DNA of 64,000 nt, from NCBI GenBank assembly GCA_015059735.1, contig SUZX01000009.1:1-64000 (forward strand). Direction: 5' to 3'. A model generated the notes under the pieces. It was not told the origin of the DNA. It saw only the letters and a program-made list of their open reading frames with translations, and did not search any database. The position numbers and the translations under genes are program-made. The stretch comes from Rikenellaceae bacterium (GTDB lineage: Bacteria > Bacteroidota > Bacteroidia > Bacteroidales > Rikenellaceae). Each line of letters starts with the position of its first letter. Position 1 is the first letter of the stretch. Shown here piece by piece: positions 41,163-53,496 of the stretch.

Positions 41163-43790
41163 TTACTTCAAAGCTTCGAGTTGCGCACGAAGAGCCGCGA
41201 TTTTCGCCTCGGCATCGGCCTGTTTGGCACGTTCGTTAGCAACCACTTTTTCGGGTGCAGACTGCACGAAACGCTCGTTGGAGAGTTTCTTCATCACGCT
41301 GGCAAGGAATCCCTCGTAGTAGGTCAGATCCTCTGTGAGTTTTTTGATCTCTGCCTCGACATCAATCTTACCCGCCATCGGCACACAATATTGCGTGGTC
41401 TTTACAATGAATGCCGCAGCTGCGGGATCTTTCTCTGTAACCGTTTCGATAGCAGTAAGGTTGGCCATCTTCGCAATAACAGGAGCATACTCCAAAGGAT
41501 AATTCTCATCGGCAATCACCTGCAACGTCAACGCCTCCTTTTGTGGCAAATTCTTTTGATTGCGGATATTACGCACAGCAGAAATCACCTCATGAGCCAA
41601 CTCGAAACGAGCCAATATAGTGATATCTTCTGCAATGGGCTCCGGCATAGCCGCTACACAAATCGATGCTCCGGCTTCGCGCGGTGCGATAGCTTGCCAA
41701 ATCTCTTCGGTAACAAAAGGCATGAAGGGGTGCAACATACGCATCAGTGCATCGAAAAACTCACGGGTGGCGGTCATGGTTGCAGCATCGAGCGGCTGAC
41801 CGTAGGCCGGTTTAACCATTTCGAGATAGAGACCACTGAACTCATCCCAGAAGAGTTTATAGATAGTCATGCAGGCCTCCGAAATACGATAGCTCTTGAA
41901 ATCCTCAGCCACTTCACGCAAAGCACGTCCCAATGTCTGCTCGAACCAAGCAACGGCAAGACGATTATTTTCGCTTTGTGCAATTGTGGCATCTACGCTC
42001 CAACCGTTTACAAGACGGTAGGCATTCCAAATCTTGTTTCCAAAGTTACGTCCCTGCTCACAGAGAGCCTCGTCGAACATCACATCATTGCCGGCTGATG
42101 ACGACATGAGCATCGCAATACGCACTCCATCGGCACCATATTGCTCGATCAGATCCAGCGGATCGGGCGAGTTGCCCAATTGTTTCGACATTTTACGACC
42201 AATCTTATCGCGAACAATACCTGTGAAATAGACATTTGCAAAGGGTTTCTCATTGAGGTATTCGTATCCGGCCATAATCATACGAGCCACCCAGAAGAAG
42301 ATGATGTCGGGACCGGTCACCAAATCATTAGTCGGATAGTAGTAGGAAATCTCTTTGTTACCCGGGTTGCGAATACCATCGAACACCGAAATCGGCCAAA
42401 GCCACGACGAAAACCAAGTATCCAAGACATCCTCGTCCTGACGCAAGTCGCTGATTTGCAACGAAGCATCTCCCGACTTTGCACGCGCCTTTTCAAGAGC
42501 CTCTTCGGCGGTCAAGGCTACAACAAATCCACCCTTCGGAAGATAGTAGGCAGGAATACGTTGTCCCCACCACAATTGACGAGAGATACACCAATCTTTG
42601 ATGTTCTCCATCCAGTGGCGATAGGTATTTTTGTATTTTTCGGGGACGAAACGGATCGCATCCTCCATAACGGCTTTGGTTGCCGGCTTGGCCAACTCTT
42701 GCATCGAAAGGAACCACTGCATCGAGAGTTTCGGCTCGATGGCAACACCCGTACGCTCCGAGTAACCAACGTTGTTAGTATATTCTTCGGTCTTTTCAAG
42801 CAGGTCGGCAGCGGCGAGATCCTTTTCGATCTGTTTGCGGACATCGAAACGATCTTGGCCGACATACATGCCGACCTTGTCGTTGATCGTACCGTCGTCG
42901 TTAAAGATGTCTATACTCTCCAAACCATATTTCTCACCCAACATATAGTCGTTGACATCGTGGGCGGGCGTTACCTTCAAAGCACCCGTTCCGAACTCTA
43001 TATCGACGTATGTGTCACGAATAACCGGAATCGAGCGGCCGACCAACGGTACAATAACCCGTGCATCGGTCGGAAGATCTTTATAACGCTCATCGTTGGG
43101 GTTTACACAGAGTGCCGTGTCGCCCAAAATTGTTTCAGGGCGAGTTGTAGCTACGATAATATTTCGGTCTGTTCCTTCGATTTTATAACGCAAATAATAG
43201 AGTTTCCCATGCGACTCTTTGAATACTACTTCCTCATCAGAAAGAGCCGTTTGCGCAGCAGGATCCCAATTGACCATGCGCACTCCACGATAAATTTTGC
43301 CCTTTTCATAAAGATCGCAAAATACACGCAGCACACTCTCGGTACGTTCATCATCCATCGTAAAGCAGGTGCGTTCCCAATCGCACGAAGCGCCTAATTT
43401 ACGCAATTGTTTAAGGATGACACCGCCATACTTCTCTTTCCATTCCCACGCATATTTCAAGAACTCTTCGCGTGTGAGTTGCGATTTCTCAATACCCTGT
43501 TCGTGGAGCATGGCAACAACTTTTGCTTCCGTAGCAATCGAGGCATGATCCATGCCCGGTACCCAACAAGCATTCTTACCCGACATACGCGCACGACGCA
43601 TCAAAACATCTTGCAATGTATTGTTGAGCATGTGACCCATGTGGAGCATACCCGTCACATTGGGTGGAGGAATAACAATTGTATAAGGTTCACGAGCATC
43701 CGGTTCGGAGTGGAATAAGCGATTATCAATCCAGTAGTCATACCATTTCGCCTCGATGTGTTGTGGCGAGTATTTGTCTGCAATTTGCAT
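41163..43790 (-). CDS. valS: Valyl-tRNA synthetase
   Basis: [47 protein letters not shown]; start at [20 protein letters not shown]. Confidence 0.97.
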   Translation of the reverse strand: MQIADKYSPQHIEAKWYDYWIDNRLFHSEPDAREPYTIVIPPPNVTGMLHMGHMLNNTLQDVLMRRARMSGKNACWVPGMDHASIATEAKVVAMLHEQGIEKSQLTREEFLKYAWEWKEKYGGVILKQLRKLGASCDWERTCFTMDDERTESVLRVFCDLYEKGKIYRGVRMVNWDPAAQTALSDEEVVFKESHGKLYYLRYKIEGTDRNIIVATTRPETILGDTALCVNPNDERYKDLPTDARVIVPLVGRSIPVIRDTYVDIEFGTGALKVTPAHDVNDYMLGEKYGLESIDIFNDDGTINDKVGMYVGQDRFDVRKQIEKDLAAADLLEKTEEYTNNVGYSERTGVAIEPKLSMQWFLSMQELAKPATKAVMEDAIRFVPEKYKNTYRHWMENIKDWCISRQLWWGQRIPAYYLPKGGFVVALTAEEALEKARAKSGDASLQISDLRQDEDVLDTWFSSWLWPISVFDGIRNPGNKEISYYYPTNDLVTGPDIIFFWVARMIMAGYEYLNEKPFANVYFTGIVRDKIGRKMSKQLGNSPDPLDLIEQYGADGVRIAMLMSSSAGNDVMFDEALCEQGRNFGNKIWNAYRLVNGWSVDATIAQSENNRLAVAWFEQTLGRALREVAEDFKSYRISEACMTIYKLFWDEFSGLYLEMVKPAYGQPLDAATMTATREFFDALMRMLHPFMPFVTEEIWQAIAPREAGASICVAAMPEPIAEDITILARFELAHEVISAVRNIRNQKNLPQKEALTLQVIADENYPLEYAPVIAKMANLTAIETVTEKDPAAAAFIVKTTQYCVPMAGKIDVEAEIKKLTEDLTYYEGFLASVMKKLSNERFVQSAPEKVVANERAKQADAEAKIAALRAQLEALK

Positions 43791-43914
43791 ATAGCTCCTT
43801 GTTTTATCTTTAATTTTGAATATTTCGAATGGCAAAGTTATTAACATTCTGTCAAAGTTGAAATAAAATTAGGCGAAATTTCGTTATCTTTGCAACATTA
43901 TTATCATTGAAGAT

Positions 43915-46344
43915 ATGAATAAAAAAGATAAAACAGAAGTTATCGAGATCGAAGATGTAGGGATGCTCCCCGATTTGTTTGAGGGACAACATCGAGTAAT
44001 CCCCATTGTAACCGAGGGAGATGAACCGGCCGAAGAGACCGAAATTCCCGAGATTATCCCAATCCTTGCATTACGATCGTCGGTGCTTTTTCCCGGGTCG
44101 GTAACTCCGATCACGGTAGGACGTGATAAAAGTATTTCGTTGGTGCGCGCTGTAAATGCCGAAGGTGGCATATTGGGAGCCGTATTGCAACGCGAGAGCG
44201 AAGTCGATGATCCCACCCCCGCCGATATGTACAAAGTGGGTACCGCCGCTCGTATCATCAAAATTCTCGAAATGCCCAATGGCAATTTGACTGTGATTCT
44301 CAACGGTTTGGAGAAAATCGAAGTCAACGAATATGTTGCTACGGATCCCTATTTCCGAGCCCGCGTAACAGCTTTACGCGACACATTGCCCGATATGAAA
44401 GGCGTGGAGTTCGAGGCTTTGGTTGATTCGATCCGCGATGTGGCGTTGAGTATCATCAACGTTTCGCCCTTGATGCCCAAAGAGGCCGCTTTCGCGATCA
44501 AAAATATCGATTCCAAACGCGGAATCATCAACTTTATCTGCTCCAACATGGAACTCTCCGACGAGGATCGTCAAACATTGTTGGAGGCCCCCGGATTGTT
44601 GGCTCGTTCGCGCAAATTGCTTGAAATTCTCATTCGCGAACAGCAACTTGCCGAACTCAAAAACGAGATTCAAGGACGCGTAAAGAACGAGTTGGACAAA
44701 CAGCAACGCGACTATTACCTGCAACAACAGATGCGCACCATTCAAGAGGAGTTGGGCGAAGGTGCCGATGCCGAAATTGAGAAGATGCGTGAGGAGGCCA
44801 AGAAAAAGAATTGGCCCAAAGAGGTGGGAGAGACTTTCGAGAAAGAGTTGCAGAAAGTCGAACGGTTAAACCCTGCGGTTGCCGAATACTCGGTACAGAT
44901 GACCTATTTGCAACTGCTACTCGAACTGCCGTGGAACGATATCACAAAAGATAATCTCGATCTTCAATGTGCTCGCGAACAACTCGATCGAGACCATTTC
45001 GGATTAGAAGAGGTCAAAGAGCGTATTCTCGAACACTTAGCGGTAATCAAATTGAAAGGTGATCTTAAATCCCCGATTCTCTGTCTTTACGGTCCTCCGG
45101 GAGTAGGCAAAACCTCGCTTGGCAAGTCGGTAGCGGCAGCTTTGGGACGCAAATTTGGACGCATTTCGTTGGGTGGTTTACACGACGAATCGGAGATTCG
45201 CGGACACCGTCGCACCTATATCGGTGCTATGCCCGGACGTATCATCCAGACTATTAAACGTTGCGGCTCTTCGAATCCGGTAATCATTCTCGACGAGGTT
45301 GACAAACTGACTGTTTCGAATCATGGCGATCCATCGAGTGCTTTGTTGGAAGTTCTTGATCCGGAACAGAATACCACGTTCCACGACAACTATATCGATA
45401 TGGAGTACGATTTGTCGAAAGTGCTCTTTATCGCGACTGCAAACAATGTCGGCAACATCGCTCCGGCGCTACGCGATCGTATGGAGATGATCAACATTGC
45501 AGGCTACCTGCTTGAAGAGAAAGTGCGTATTGCACTTGATCATCTGCTGCCCAAACAGCGTGAAGCGCATGGTATCAAAGAACAAGAGCTGATTCTAACA
45601 TCAGCGATCGTTGAAAAGATCATTGCAGAATATACGCGCGAATCGGGAGTTCGTTCGTTGGACAAAAATTTGGCAAAGATTGCGCGTGCACGCGCTAAAC
45701 AGATCGCGTTTGAAGAGGCTTTTGCTCCCGAACTCTCAACACAGGAGGTCGAAAAAATTCTCGGTATGCCCAAATTCCTCCGCGAAGAGTATGAGGTCGC
45801 CGGAATGACAGGTGTAGTTACGGGATTAGCATGGACCGAAGTTGGTGGTGACATCCTCTATATCGAATCATGTTTGACCCCCGGCAAAGGCAAGATAAGT
45901 TTGACGGGAAATTTGGGTGATGTGATGAAAGAGTCGGCTACCATTGCCCATGAGTGGGTTATGGCACACCATGAGGAGCTGGGTATCGACCCAACAATCT
46001 TCGAAAAAAACGACATCAATATCCATGTCCCAGAAGGAGCTATTCCGAAAGATGGACCTTCGGCAGGTATTACGATGGTTACCTCATTGGTTTCGACCTA
46101 TACAGGACGAAAAGTCAAGGAACGTATCGCCATGACAGGAGAAACAACCTTACGTGGTCGTGTGATGCCCGTCGGAGGTATCAAAGAGAAAATTTTAGCA
46201 GCCAAACGTGCCGGTATCACCGAAATCATACTTTCGGAAGAAAACCGCAAAGATATTGCAGAGATCAAAGCCGAATATATCGCCGGTTTGACATTCCACC
46301 ACGTACGGACAAATGAGGAAGTATTAAAACTTGCTCTGGAATAA
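43915..46344 (+). CDS. lon: Lon protease
   Basis: [69 protein letters not shown]. Confidence 0.97.
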   Translation: MNKKDKTEVIEIEDVGMLPDLFEGQHRVIPIVTEGDEPAEETEIPEIIPILALRSSVLFPGSVTPITVGRDKSISLVRAVNAEGGILGAVLQRESEVDDPTPADMYKVGTAARIIKILEMPNGNLTVILNGLEKIEVNEYVATDPYFRARVTALRDTLPDMKGVEFEALVDSIRDVALSIINVSPLMPKEAAFAIKNIDSKRGIINFICSNMELSDEDRQTLLEAPGLLARSRKLLEILIREQQLAELKNEIQGRVKNELDKQQRDYYLQQQMRTIQEELGEGADAEIEKMREEAKKKNWPKEVGETFEKELQKVERLNPAVAEYSVQMTYLQLLLELPWNDITKDNLDLQCAREQLDRDHFGLEEVKERILEHLAVIKLKGDLKSPILCLYGPPGVGKTSLGKSVAAALGRKFGRISLGGLHDESEIRGHRRTYIGAMPGRIIQTIKRCGSSNPVIILDEVDKLTVSNHGDPSSALLEVLDPEQNTTFHDNYIDMEYDLSKVLFIATANNVGNIAPALRDRMEMINIAGYLLEEKVRIALDHLLPKQREAHGIKEQELILTSAIVEKIIAEYTRESGVRSLDKNLAKIARARAKQIAFEEAFAPELSTQEVEKILGMPKFLREEYEVAGMTGVVTGLAWTEVGGDILYIESCLTPGKGKISLTGNLGDVMKESATIAHEWVMAHHEELGIDPTIFEKNDINIHVPEGAIPKDGPSAGITMVTSLVSTYTGRKVKERIAMTGETTLRGRVMPVGGIKEKILAAKRAGITEIILSEENRKDIAEIKAEYIAGLTFHHVRTNEEVLKLALE

Positions 46345-46355
46345 ACATTTTGATT

Positions 46356-47111
46356 ATGAAATATTTAGCGATCATCCCCGCGCGTTATGCTTCCACCCGT
46401 TTTCCGGGAAAGCCATTGGCGTTACTGGGAGGCAAGCCTGTAATCCAACGGGTGTACGAACAGGTAGCCGGCGTATTGGACAATGCGGTGGTTGCAACCG
46501 ACGACATCCGCATCGTTGATGCAGTCAAGGCATTTGGAGGTAAAGTGATAATGACCTCTCCCAACCATAAAAGCGGTACCGATCGTTGTCGGGAAGCTTA
46601 TGACAAATTAGGAGAGGAATTCGATGTAATAATTAACGTACAAGGCGATGAACCATTCATTCGTGCCGAACAACTCGAAAGTTTGAAACACTGTTTCGAC
46701 GATCCTCAAACCGACATTGCCACATTGGTAAAACCATTTACTACGGAAGACGGTTTGTCGGCTTTGGAAAATCCCAACTCTCCGAAAGTGGTGCTTGACG
46801 GGCAATCGCGAGCTCTTTACTTTTCACGTTCGGTGATCCCTTTCCTACGAGGTGTTCCCCGTGAAGAGTGGCTTGCGCATCATATATTCTACAAACACAT
46901 CGGAATTTATGCGTTCCGCGCCGAAGTTTTGCGAGCTGTTACGAATCTACCCCAATCCACACTTGAAAAAGCCGAGTCTTTGGAGCAGTTGCGTTGGTTG
47001 GAAAATGGGTATAAAATAGGCGTAGGTGTTTCGGATTTTGAAACCGTAGGCATTGACACTCCCGAAGATTTAGAACGGGCAGAAGCCTTTCTATTGAAAA
47101 ACGAACGATAA
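46356..47111 (+). CDS. kdsB: 3-deoxy-manno-octulosonate cytidylyltransferase
   Basis: [46 protein letters not shown]. Confidence 0.96.
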   Translation: MKYLAIIPARYASTRFPGKPLALLGGKPVIQRVYEQVAGVLDNAVVATDDIRIVDAVKAFGGKVIMTSPNHKSGTDRCREAYDKLGEEFDVIINVQGDEPFIRAEQLESLKHCFDDPQTDIATLVKPFTTEDGLSALENPNSPKVVLDGQSRALYFSRSVIPFLRGVPREEWLAHHIFYKHIGIYAFRAEVLRAVTNLPQSTLEKAESLEQLRWLENGYKIGVGVSDFETVGIDTPEDLERAEAFLLKNER

Positions 47112-47124
47112 AAATCGAGATATT

Positions 47125-47874
47125 ATGGTGAAATTTGTAGCAGGTCCTTGCGTAATCGAATCGGCAGAACTGCTTGACGCTGTGGCCGAACGATTGGTTG
47201 ACATCAATAGCAAATTAGATACCGACATTATTTTCAAAGCCTCGTTCGACAAAGCCAATCGTACTTCAATCTCGTCGTTTCGTGGATTGGGCTTTGACAA
47301 AGGTCTCCAGATGTTGGCCGACGTGCGTGCCAAATGGGGATTGCGACTGCTTACCGATATTCATGAAGCATGGCAAGCTGCTCCCGTCGGAGAAATTGTC
47401 GATGTGATTCAGATTCCGGCATTCCTCTGCCGTCAGACCGATCTGCTTATAGCAGCCGCAAAAACCGGTCGCACCGTTAATATTAAAAAAGCTCAGTTCC
47501 TTTCGGGAGCAGATATGCAATACCCATACGAAAAAGCTCGTGAAGCAGGAGCGCAAGAGATTTGGCTTACGGAGCGTGGTAATATTTACGGTTATAACAA
47601 CTTAGTTGTGGATTTCCGTAATATTCCCGACATGTTGCGTATCGCCCCAACCGTTGTAATGGATTGCACCCACTCGGTACAACGCCCCGGAGCTGCCGGT
47701 GGGAAAACGGGTGGTAACCGCGAATTTGTTCCGGCTATGGCTCATGCTGCCAAAGCTTTCGGAGCCAACGGATTCTTCTTCGAGGTGCACCCTAACCCCG
47801 ACACCGCAAAAAGTGATGGCCCAAACATGTTGCAACTCGATAATCTTGAACCCCTTATCAAAACGCTGATATAA
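47125..47874 (+). CDS. kdsA: 3-deoxy-8-phosphooctulonate synthase
   Basis: FVAGPCVIESAELLDAVAERL, FKASFDKANRTSISSFRGLG. Confidence 0.96.
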   Translation: MVKFVAGPCVIESAELLDAVAERLVDINSKLDTDIIFKASFDKANRTSISSFRGLGFDKGLQMLADVRAKWGLRLLTDIHEAWQAAPVGEIVDVIQIPAFLCRQTDLLIAAAKTGRTVNIKKAQFLSGADMQYPYEKAREAGAQEIWLTERGNIYGYNNLVVDFRNIPDMLRIAPTVVMDCTHSVQRPGAAGGKTGGNREFVPAMAHAAKAFGANGFFFEVHPNPDTAKSDGPNMLQLDNLEPLIKTLI

Positions 47875-48839
47875 TGAACGAGACCGTTAAAAATCAGATT
47901 CTAGAAGTAGCCCGTAAAGCAGTACATACCGAGATGCTGGCTCTTCGCTACATGGAAGAGACGCTAGATGATGAATTTGTCAAGGCTGTTGAAATTATTC
48001 TCGGTTGCTGTGGCAAATGTATCATTACTGGCATGGGTAAGTCGGGACTTGTCGGGCGCAAAATTGCTGCAACTCTCGCCTCTACCGGAACTCCGAGTTT
48101 TTTTCTGCACCCGGGCGAAGCTTTTCATGGTGATTTAGGTATGATCTCTCCCGAAGATGTTGTTGTGGCGTTATCCTATTCGGGCGAAACCGATGAAATA
48201 TTGAAAATTGTACCTTTCATCCACTCCAACGGAAATAAACTAATTTCGATGACCGGCAATTCGGAGTCTGCTTTGGCAAAAAATTCCGATGTCCATCTTG
48301 ATGTAGGAGTTAAAGAGGAGGCTTGCATTTTGCACCTTGCACCCACAAGTTCTACTACTGCTCAAATTGCTATGGGCGACGCATTAGCCGTATCGCTTAT
48401 GCAGATGCGCGGTTTTACGAGTGTAGATTTTGCCCGTCTGCACCCGGGTGGCAGTCTCGGCCGACGCCTATTGATGACCGTAGGGAATGTGATGCGCGAT
48501 CGAGATTTACCCGTTGTGGCCCCCGATTGTGGTGCAACGGAGATGATTCACGCTATTTCGAAAGGAGGGTTGGGACTGATCGTAATCTGCGACGGTGATC
48601 GCATCGAAGGAATCGTTACCGATGGTGATGTTCGTCGTGCTATGGAGCGTTTGCGCGGAGAGTTTTTCAATATCTGCGCCAAAGATATTGCCACCCCGAA
48701 TCCTATTTCGATTCGTCCTTCGGAGAAATTGATCGAAGCCGAAAAGGTAATGACCCGTAATAAAATCACATCGTTGCTTGTAACCAATGACAACGGCATT
48801 TTGCAAGGTGTGATTCAGATTTACGACATTAAATTGTAG
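47874..48839 (+). CDS. kdsD: KpsF/GutQ family sugar-phosphate isomerase (arabinose-5-phosphate isomerase) with CBS domains
   Basis: GKCIITGMGKSGLVGRKIAATLASTGTPSFFLHPGEAFHGDLGM; TAATG overlap with kdsA. Confidence 0.93.
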   Translation: MNETVKNQILEVARKAVHTEMLALRYMEETLDDEFVKAVEIILGCCGKCIITGMGKSGLVGRKIAATLASTGTPSFFLHPGEAFHGDLGMISPEDVVVALSYSGETDEILKIVPFIHSNGNKLISMTGNSESALAKNSDVHLDVGVKEEACILHLAPTSSTTAQIAMGDALAVSLMQMRGFTSVDFARLHPGGSLGRRLLMTVGNVMRDRDLPVVAPDCGATEMIHAISKGGLGLIVICDGDRIEGIVTDGDVRRAMERLRGEFFNICAKDIATPNPISIRPSEKLIEAEKVMTRNKITSLLVTNDNGILQGVIQIYDIKL

Positions 48840-48877
48840 GTTAAGAATCGTTTTGGGTATTTATCACCTCCCAATTT

Positions 48878-48910
48878 ATGCCGTTCTTTCTCGAACGGCA
48901 TTTTTGTTTT
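48878..48910 (+). terminator. Terminator after the kds operon
   Basis: ATGCCGTTC-TTTCTC-GAACGGCAT followed by TTTTG. Confidence 0.8.
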
Positions 48911-49199
48911 GGAGCTTACATACGAATTCACACAATCTTGTTGCTCTCTTGCTTTTAACCTCCCCACACTCACAGCTGCGCCGTGTTTGTAATCTCTGAC
49001 CCACCTCCAAATCCCCCGCCTTAGGCAGGGGACTTACGTCCGTCCATCTGCGGTGGAAGCAGGGTATCTTACACTGTGATGTAAAATCGCATATAATTGT
49101 CTTTGTTTTTCCCTATTTATGAAGATTTTAGAATTAAAATCTCAGATTTTGATTTCGACTCTTGAATTTTTCGTTCTGTAATTCGTATCTTTGTAGGCT

Positions 49200-51170
49200 A
49201 TGATCGATAGAGAAACTGTTGACCGCATCTATGCCGCTGCCAATATTGTGGATATTGTTGGCGAGTATGTCACACTCCGACGCAAGGGTGTGAACTATGT
49301 GGCATGCTGTCCATTCCACAACGAAAAAACCCCCTCGTTTGTAGTTTCTCCCACAAAAGGTGTCTATAAATGTTTCGGTTGCGGCAAAGCCGGAAATGCA
49401 GTAACCTTTGTCATGGATCAAGAGTCCATAACCTATCCCGAAGCTTTGAAGATCGTTGCCAAACGGTACGGAATAGAGGTAAAGGAGCGGGAGATGAGCG
49501 AAGAAGAGGTACGACGCAACGACGACCGCGAATCGATGTTTGCGTTGAACGGGTGGGCTGCCGACTATTTCGCCAACTACCTCCACCACGAAGAAGAAGG
49601 GATGAGTGTCGGAATGACCTATTTCCGTCAGAAACGAGGAATGACCGATGCCACCATCCAAAAATTTGGACTCGGATTTTGTCCGTCGAAAGGTGACCGC
49701 ATGTCGCAAGATGCTTTGGCAACAGGTTATCAGCAAGAATTTCTGCTTTCAACAGGTTTATCGTTACAACGTGAGAACAATGGATCTCTTTTTGATCGTT
49801 TCCGTGATCGTGTGATCTTCCCAATACATAATATCTCAGGGCGAGTTGTCGCATTCGGAGGTCGCACATTACGCACCGATAAGAGTGTTGCCAAATACCA
49901 GAACTCACCTGAAAGCGAGATTTATAGCAAGAAACGCGAACTTTACGGTCTCTATTTTGCCAAGAAAGCAATCCAGCAACAAGAATTTGCCATTCTTGTC
50001 GAGGGATATACCGATGTAATCTCAATGCATCAGGCAGGAGTCGAAAATGTGGTGGCATCATCCGGCACATCGCTCACGACTGATCAAATTCGATTGTTAG
50101 GACGTTTCACACGCAATATCACGGTAATCTACGATGGCGATTCGGCCGGCATTCGTGCTTCGTTGCGTGGTATCGATATGATTCTTCGCGAAGGAATGAA
50201 CGTGCGTGTGGTTTTACTTCCCGAGCCCGAAGATCCCGACTCATTTGCCCGAAGTCACACTGCCGCCGAATTGCAGGCATATATTCGAGACAACGAACAG
50301 GATTTCTTAACCTTCAAAGCAAATCTGTTGTTGCAGGATGCACAAGGAGATCCGATCAAGAAAGCGACTCTTATTAGCGACATGGTGCAGTCGATTGCCC
50401 AAATCCCCGATCCGATTCAACGTTCGGTTTATATCAAGGAATGTGCCCGAACCATGGAGATTGACGAGCCGGTGTTGATCTCGGAGGTCGCCCGCAAACG
50501 TATGGTAACTTCGGGAGATCATGAAACCGATGAGTTTATACGACGGCAAGGTGTACAAGTTCAAAAAGGAGGAGAACGCCCCGCAACCGAGTATGTCGCC
50601 AATGTTGAAGCCGGCAGTGGCATCGAAGCTTTGGAACGAGAGTTGGTGAAATATCTGCTTAAATACGGGCATTGCTCATTTGATTATAAAGAGGGGCGTA
50701 ACATGGTAGCATGCAATGTCGCACAAGTGATCTTTGACGAGTTGGGAGCCGATCACATCGAGTTTCGCAATCCGTTGTATGGAAAAATCATGTCGGCATA
50801 TCGTGAACAATGGTTGGAAAAAGGTGTTGGAGTTGAAATTCCGGCATACCTATTTATAAATCACCCAGATCCGGATGTTTGCAATCGTGCGGTCGATATC
50901 CTAACATCGGATGACAACTATGTTGCCAGCGAATTGTGGCGTCGCAAAGAGGTACATATTGAGAGTGATGCCGAGATGCTGGCAGTCGGAGTACCCAAAG
51001 CCGTTACGCTTTATAAATCAAAAGTTATTGAAGGATGGATAAAAGAGTTGCAGGCGCGCCTGCACGATGATCTTCCAGACGAGGAGATGGCTGCATTAAT
51101 ACAGCGACTTACGGCATATAACCGCGCCAAAGTTACCATTGCCAATAAATTGCAACGATTGATACTATAA
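49200..51170 (+). CDS. dnaG: DNA primase
   Basis: CCPFHNEKTPSFVVSPTKGVYKCFGCGKAGNAVTFVM zinc-binding domain; VEGYTDVISMHQAGVENVVASSGTSLT Toprim. Confidence 0.97.
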   Translation: MIDRETVDRIYAAANIVDIVGEYVTLRRKGVNYVACCPFHNEKTPSFVVSPTKGVYKCFGCGKAGNAVTFVMDQESITYPEALKIVAKRYGIEVKEREMSEEEVRRNDDRESMFALNGWAADYFANYLHHEEEGMSVGMTYFRQKRGMTDATIQKFGLGFCPSKGDRMSQDALATGYQQEFLLSTGLSLQRENNGSLFDRFRDRVIFPIHNISGRVVAFGGRTLRTDKSVAKYQNSPESEIYSKKRELYGLYFAKKAIQQQEFAILVEGYTDVISMHQAGVENVVASSGTSLTTDQIRLLGRFTRNITVIYDGDSAGIRASLRGIDMILREGMNVRVVLLPEPEDPDSFARSHTAAELQAYIRDNEQDFLTFKANLLLQDAQGDPIKKATLISDMVQSIAQIPDPIQRSVYIKECARTMEIDEPVLISEVARKRMVTSGDHETDEFIRRQGVQVQKGGERPATEYVANVEAGSGIEALERELVKYLLKYGHCSFDYKEGRNMVACNVAQVIFDELGADHIEFRNPLYGKIMSAYREQWLEKGVGVEIPAYLFINHPDPDVCNRAVDILTSDDNYVASELWRRKEVHIESDAEMLAVGVPKAVTLYKSKVIEGWIKELQARLHDDLPDEEMAALIQRLTAYNRAKVTIANKLQRLIL

Positions 51171-51353
51171 AGATATTAAAACAAGAAAAAGAGGGCGGAA
51201 ATCGGGTCGTGCACGCATCACTGCGCACACCGTGTGCAAACAGAAAATAAACAGAAAGATGTGTAAAACATATCGAAGATAAAAGAATTGGTTACCTTGA
51301 CCGATTCCCACCCCCGCGAATAAAAGTGCAATTCGTGTGCCGTTTTTAACTAT

Positions 51354-51818
51354 ATGAGCGAACAAAAAAAGATAAACATTAAAAACAAGCGAGCCACTTT
51401 CGATTATGAGATTCTCGAAGAGTGGATTGCCGGAGTTGTATTGGTTGGCACGGAAATCAAATCCATCCGTGCAGGCAAGGCCTCTCTTACCGACTCGTTC
51501 TGCTATTTCGATAAGGGAGAGCTTTGGATTCGAGGGGTCAATATCGCCGAATATAGTTGGGGGACATGCAACAATCATGTACCGCGTCGAGATCGCAAAT
51601 TGCTGCTTACGGGACGAGAGTTGGATAAGTTGCAGCGCGCATCCCAAGATCGGGGTTTGACAATTGTCGGATTACGACTTTTCTTAAACGACAGAGGTTT
51701 GGCTAAGATTGTTATCGGGTTGGCACGAGGCCGCAAGGCCTACGACAAGCGTGAGCATTTGAAAGAAAATGATGCTCGCCGCGAAATGGATAAAGTAATG
51801 AAAAACTATAAACGATAG
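51354..51818 (+). CDS. smpB: SsrA-binding protein
   Basis: [39 protein letters not shown]. Confidence 0.96.
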   Translation: MSEQKKINIKNKRATFDYEILEEWIAGVVLVGTEIKSIRAGKASLTDSFCYFDKGELWIRGVNIAEYSWGTCNNHVPRRDRKLLLTGRELDKLQRASQDRGLTIVGLRLFLNDRGLAKIVIGLARGRKAYDKREHLKENDARREMDKVMKNYKR

Positions 51819-51821
51819 GTT

Positions 51822-52529
51822 ATGGCATTGATCCTATGTATCGAGACCGGTACCGACATTTGCTCGGTCGGTATTGCCCGAGATGGAGAATTGGTATCGT
51901 TGCGCGAAAGTGATGAGGGGCGAGATCATGCCCGCAAGGTGGGTGTTTTTGTCGATGAGTTATTGCATGAGTCGAGAATTTCACCTAATGATTTGGATGC
52001 CATTGCCGTAGGTAAAGGCCCCGGGTCTTATACCGGCTTGCGCATCGGGGTATCGTTTGCAAAAGGATTATGCTATGGTTTGCAAAAACCATTATTGGCA
52101 GTCGGCTCACTCGACGCATTGGCAGCTGTGGCGCGTGAGGACTACGAAGCCGGAATCTTGCAAGTAGAAGATTGGGACAAAGCATTACTTTGTCCGATGG
52201 TCGATGCACGTCGCATGGAGGTTTATGCACAAATCTTTGATACCAAAGGAATTGCACAAAACGATGTGTCGGCCGAAATTATCGATACAGATAGTTTCTC
52301 GGCATTCCGTGATCAAAAACGTCCTTTTGTCATATTCGGGAACGGAGCTCGCAAATGTGCCGAGATTCTTGAAGGAGCGCAGTTTATTGAGATTTCCCCA
52401 TCGGCTCGCGGATTGGCACGATTGGCACAACAAGCCTACGATACCGGCAAAACGGAGGATATCGCCTATTTCGAACCTTTCTATTTGAAAGATTTTGTGG
52501 TAACAACCTCTAAAAAGAGATTGTTATGA
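51822..52529 (+). CDS. tsaB: tRNA threonylcarbamoyladenosine biosynthesis protein TsaB
   Basis: LILCIETGTDICSVGIARDG, IAVGKGPGSYTGLRIGVSFAKGL. Confidence 0.94.
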   Translation: MALILCIETGTDICSVGIARDGELVSLRESDEGRDHARKVGVFVDELLHESRISPNDLDAIAVGKGPGSYTGLRIGVSFAKGLCYGLQKPLLAVGSLDALAAVAREDYEAGILQVEDWDKALLCPMVDARRMEVYAQIFDTKGIAQNDVSAEIIDTDSFSAFRDQKRPFVIFGNGARKCAEILEGAQFIEISPSARGLARLAQQAYDTGKTEDIAYFEPFYLKDFVVTTSKKRLL

Positions 52530-52553
52530 TCAAATAATTGTCGGATAGAGAAT

Positions 52554-52585
52554 GAAATTGGCTGAAATATTAATCAGCCAATTTC
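52554..52585. terminator. Bidirectional terminator between convergent tsaB and oxyR
   Basis: GAAATTGGCTGA-aatattaa-TCAGCCAATTTC. Confidence 0.8.
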
Positions 52586-52599
52586 GTATTATACTTGTA

Positions 52600-53496
52600 T
52601 TATTGCGGAATGTTTAATTCGGATAATATAGTAGAAGTCAACGCCCGAATAATCGAGTTCTTAACATAGGTTCGCCGAACGGCCACTGCAATTTTTCGAG
52701 AGGTGGCACCTTTGGCCAACGTTTTAAGGCGATCTCGATGATCACGTGGAATATATTCGATGGCCATTTCGGGAATAATCGTCAAACATGATGTACAATC
52801 TACGATGCGCATCAACGTATCAAGTGATCCTGATTCAAATGAATAGTGAGTAGGCAGATCGCGCCGTGCCTGACACAACTCGATGATTTGGTCTCGCATA
52901 CAGTTTCCCGGGCTGAGAATCACCAAATCTTTGAGGTCTATATCTTCTATTCGGATGTTTTGACGTTCGTAAAGCGGATTATCGGGAGATACATAAGCAT
53001 AAAAACGATCATTGAACAACTCTTGTTCAAGAATACCGTCTCCACAAGTCCCGCTTGCGACAAGCGCGGCATCGATACGATCTTTTTTGAGGGCTTCAAT
53101 AATATCGGCCGTTACCATTTCGGAGATCTCCAACTCGACTTTCGGGAATTTACGTACAAATGCCGGAATAAATTTATGCAACAAATAGGGAGCGATAGTA
53201 GGGATCACGCCAAGACGCAATTTTCCGGCGGTTTCGCCTTTCAACTCGGCCACCGACTCGCGAATATTGTTATATGCTCGTAGGGCCTCGCGGGCACGGT
53301 CGAGTACTACCCTACCTGCTTCGGTGGGAATGACTGGTTTCTTCGACCGATCGAGTAAGATAACGCCTAACTCCTCTTCGAGTGCTTTGACCTGCATACT
53401 TAACGACGGTTGGGTAACGAAACAATGTTCGGCAGCCAATGAAAAACTACCGCAATTAGCAACCGCAAGTAGGTATTCTAACTGAATGATTGTCAT
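52600..53496 (-). CDS. oxyR: LysR-family hydrogen-peroxide sensor OxyR
   Basis: LysR HTH N-terminus; GNCMRDQIIELC keeps both cysteines of the OxyR redox pair. Confidence 0.88.
   Translation of the reverse strand: MTIIQLEYLLAVANCGSFSLAAEHCFVTQPSLSMQVKALEEELGVILLDRSKKPVIPTEAGRVVLDRAREALRAYNNIRESVAELKGETAGKLRLGVIPTIAPYLLHKFIPAFVRKFPKVELEISEMVTADIIEALKKDRIDAALVASGTCGDGILEQELFNDRFYAYVSPDNPLYERQNIRIEDIDLKDLVILSPGNCMRDQIIELCQARRDLPTHYSFESGSLDTLMRIVDCTSCLTIIPEMAIEYIPRDHRDRLKTLAKGATSRKIAVAVRRTYVKNSIIRALTSTILSELNIPQ

Noticed and set aside
42141-43397. 418-aa plus-strand ORF antisense to valS
   Set aside because: Mirror ORF produced by codon bias of the real gene; no recognisable domain, start or promoter.
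49411-50070. 219-aa ORF antisense to dnaG
   Set aside because: Antisense to a certain gene; no domain signature.
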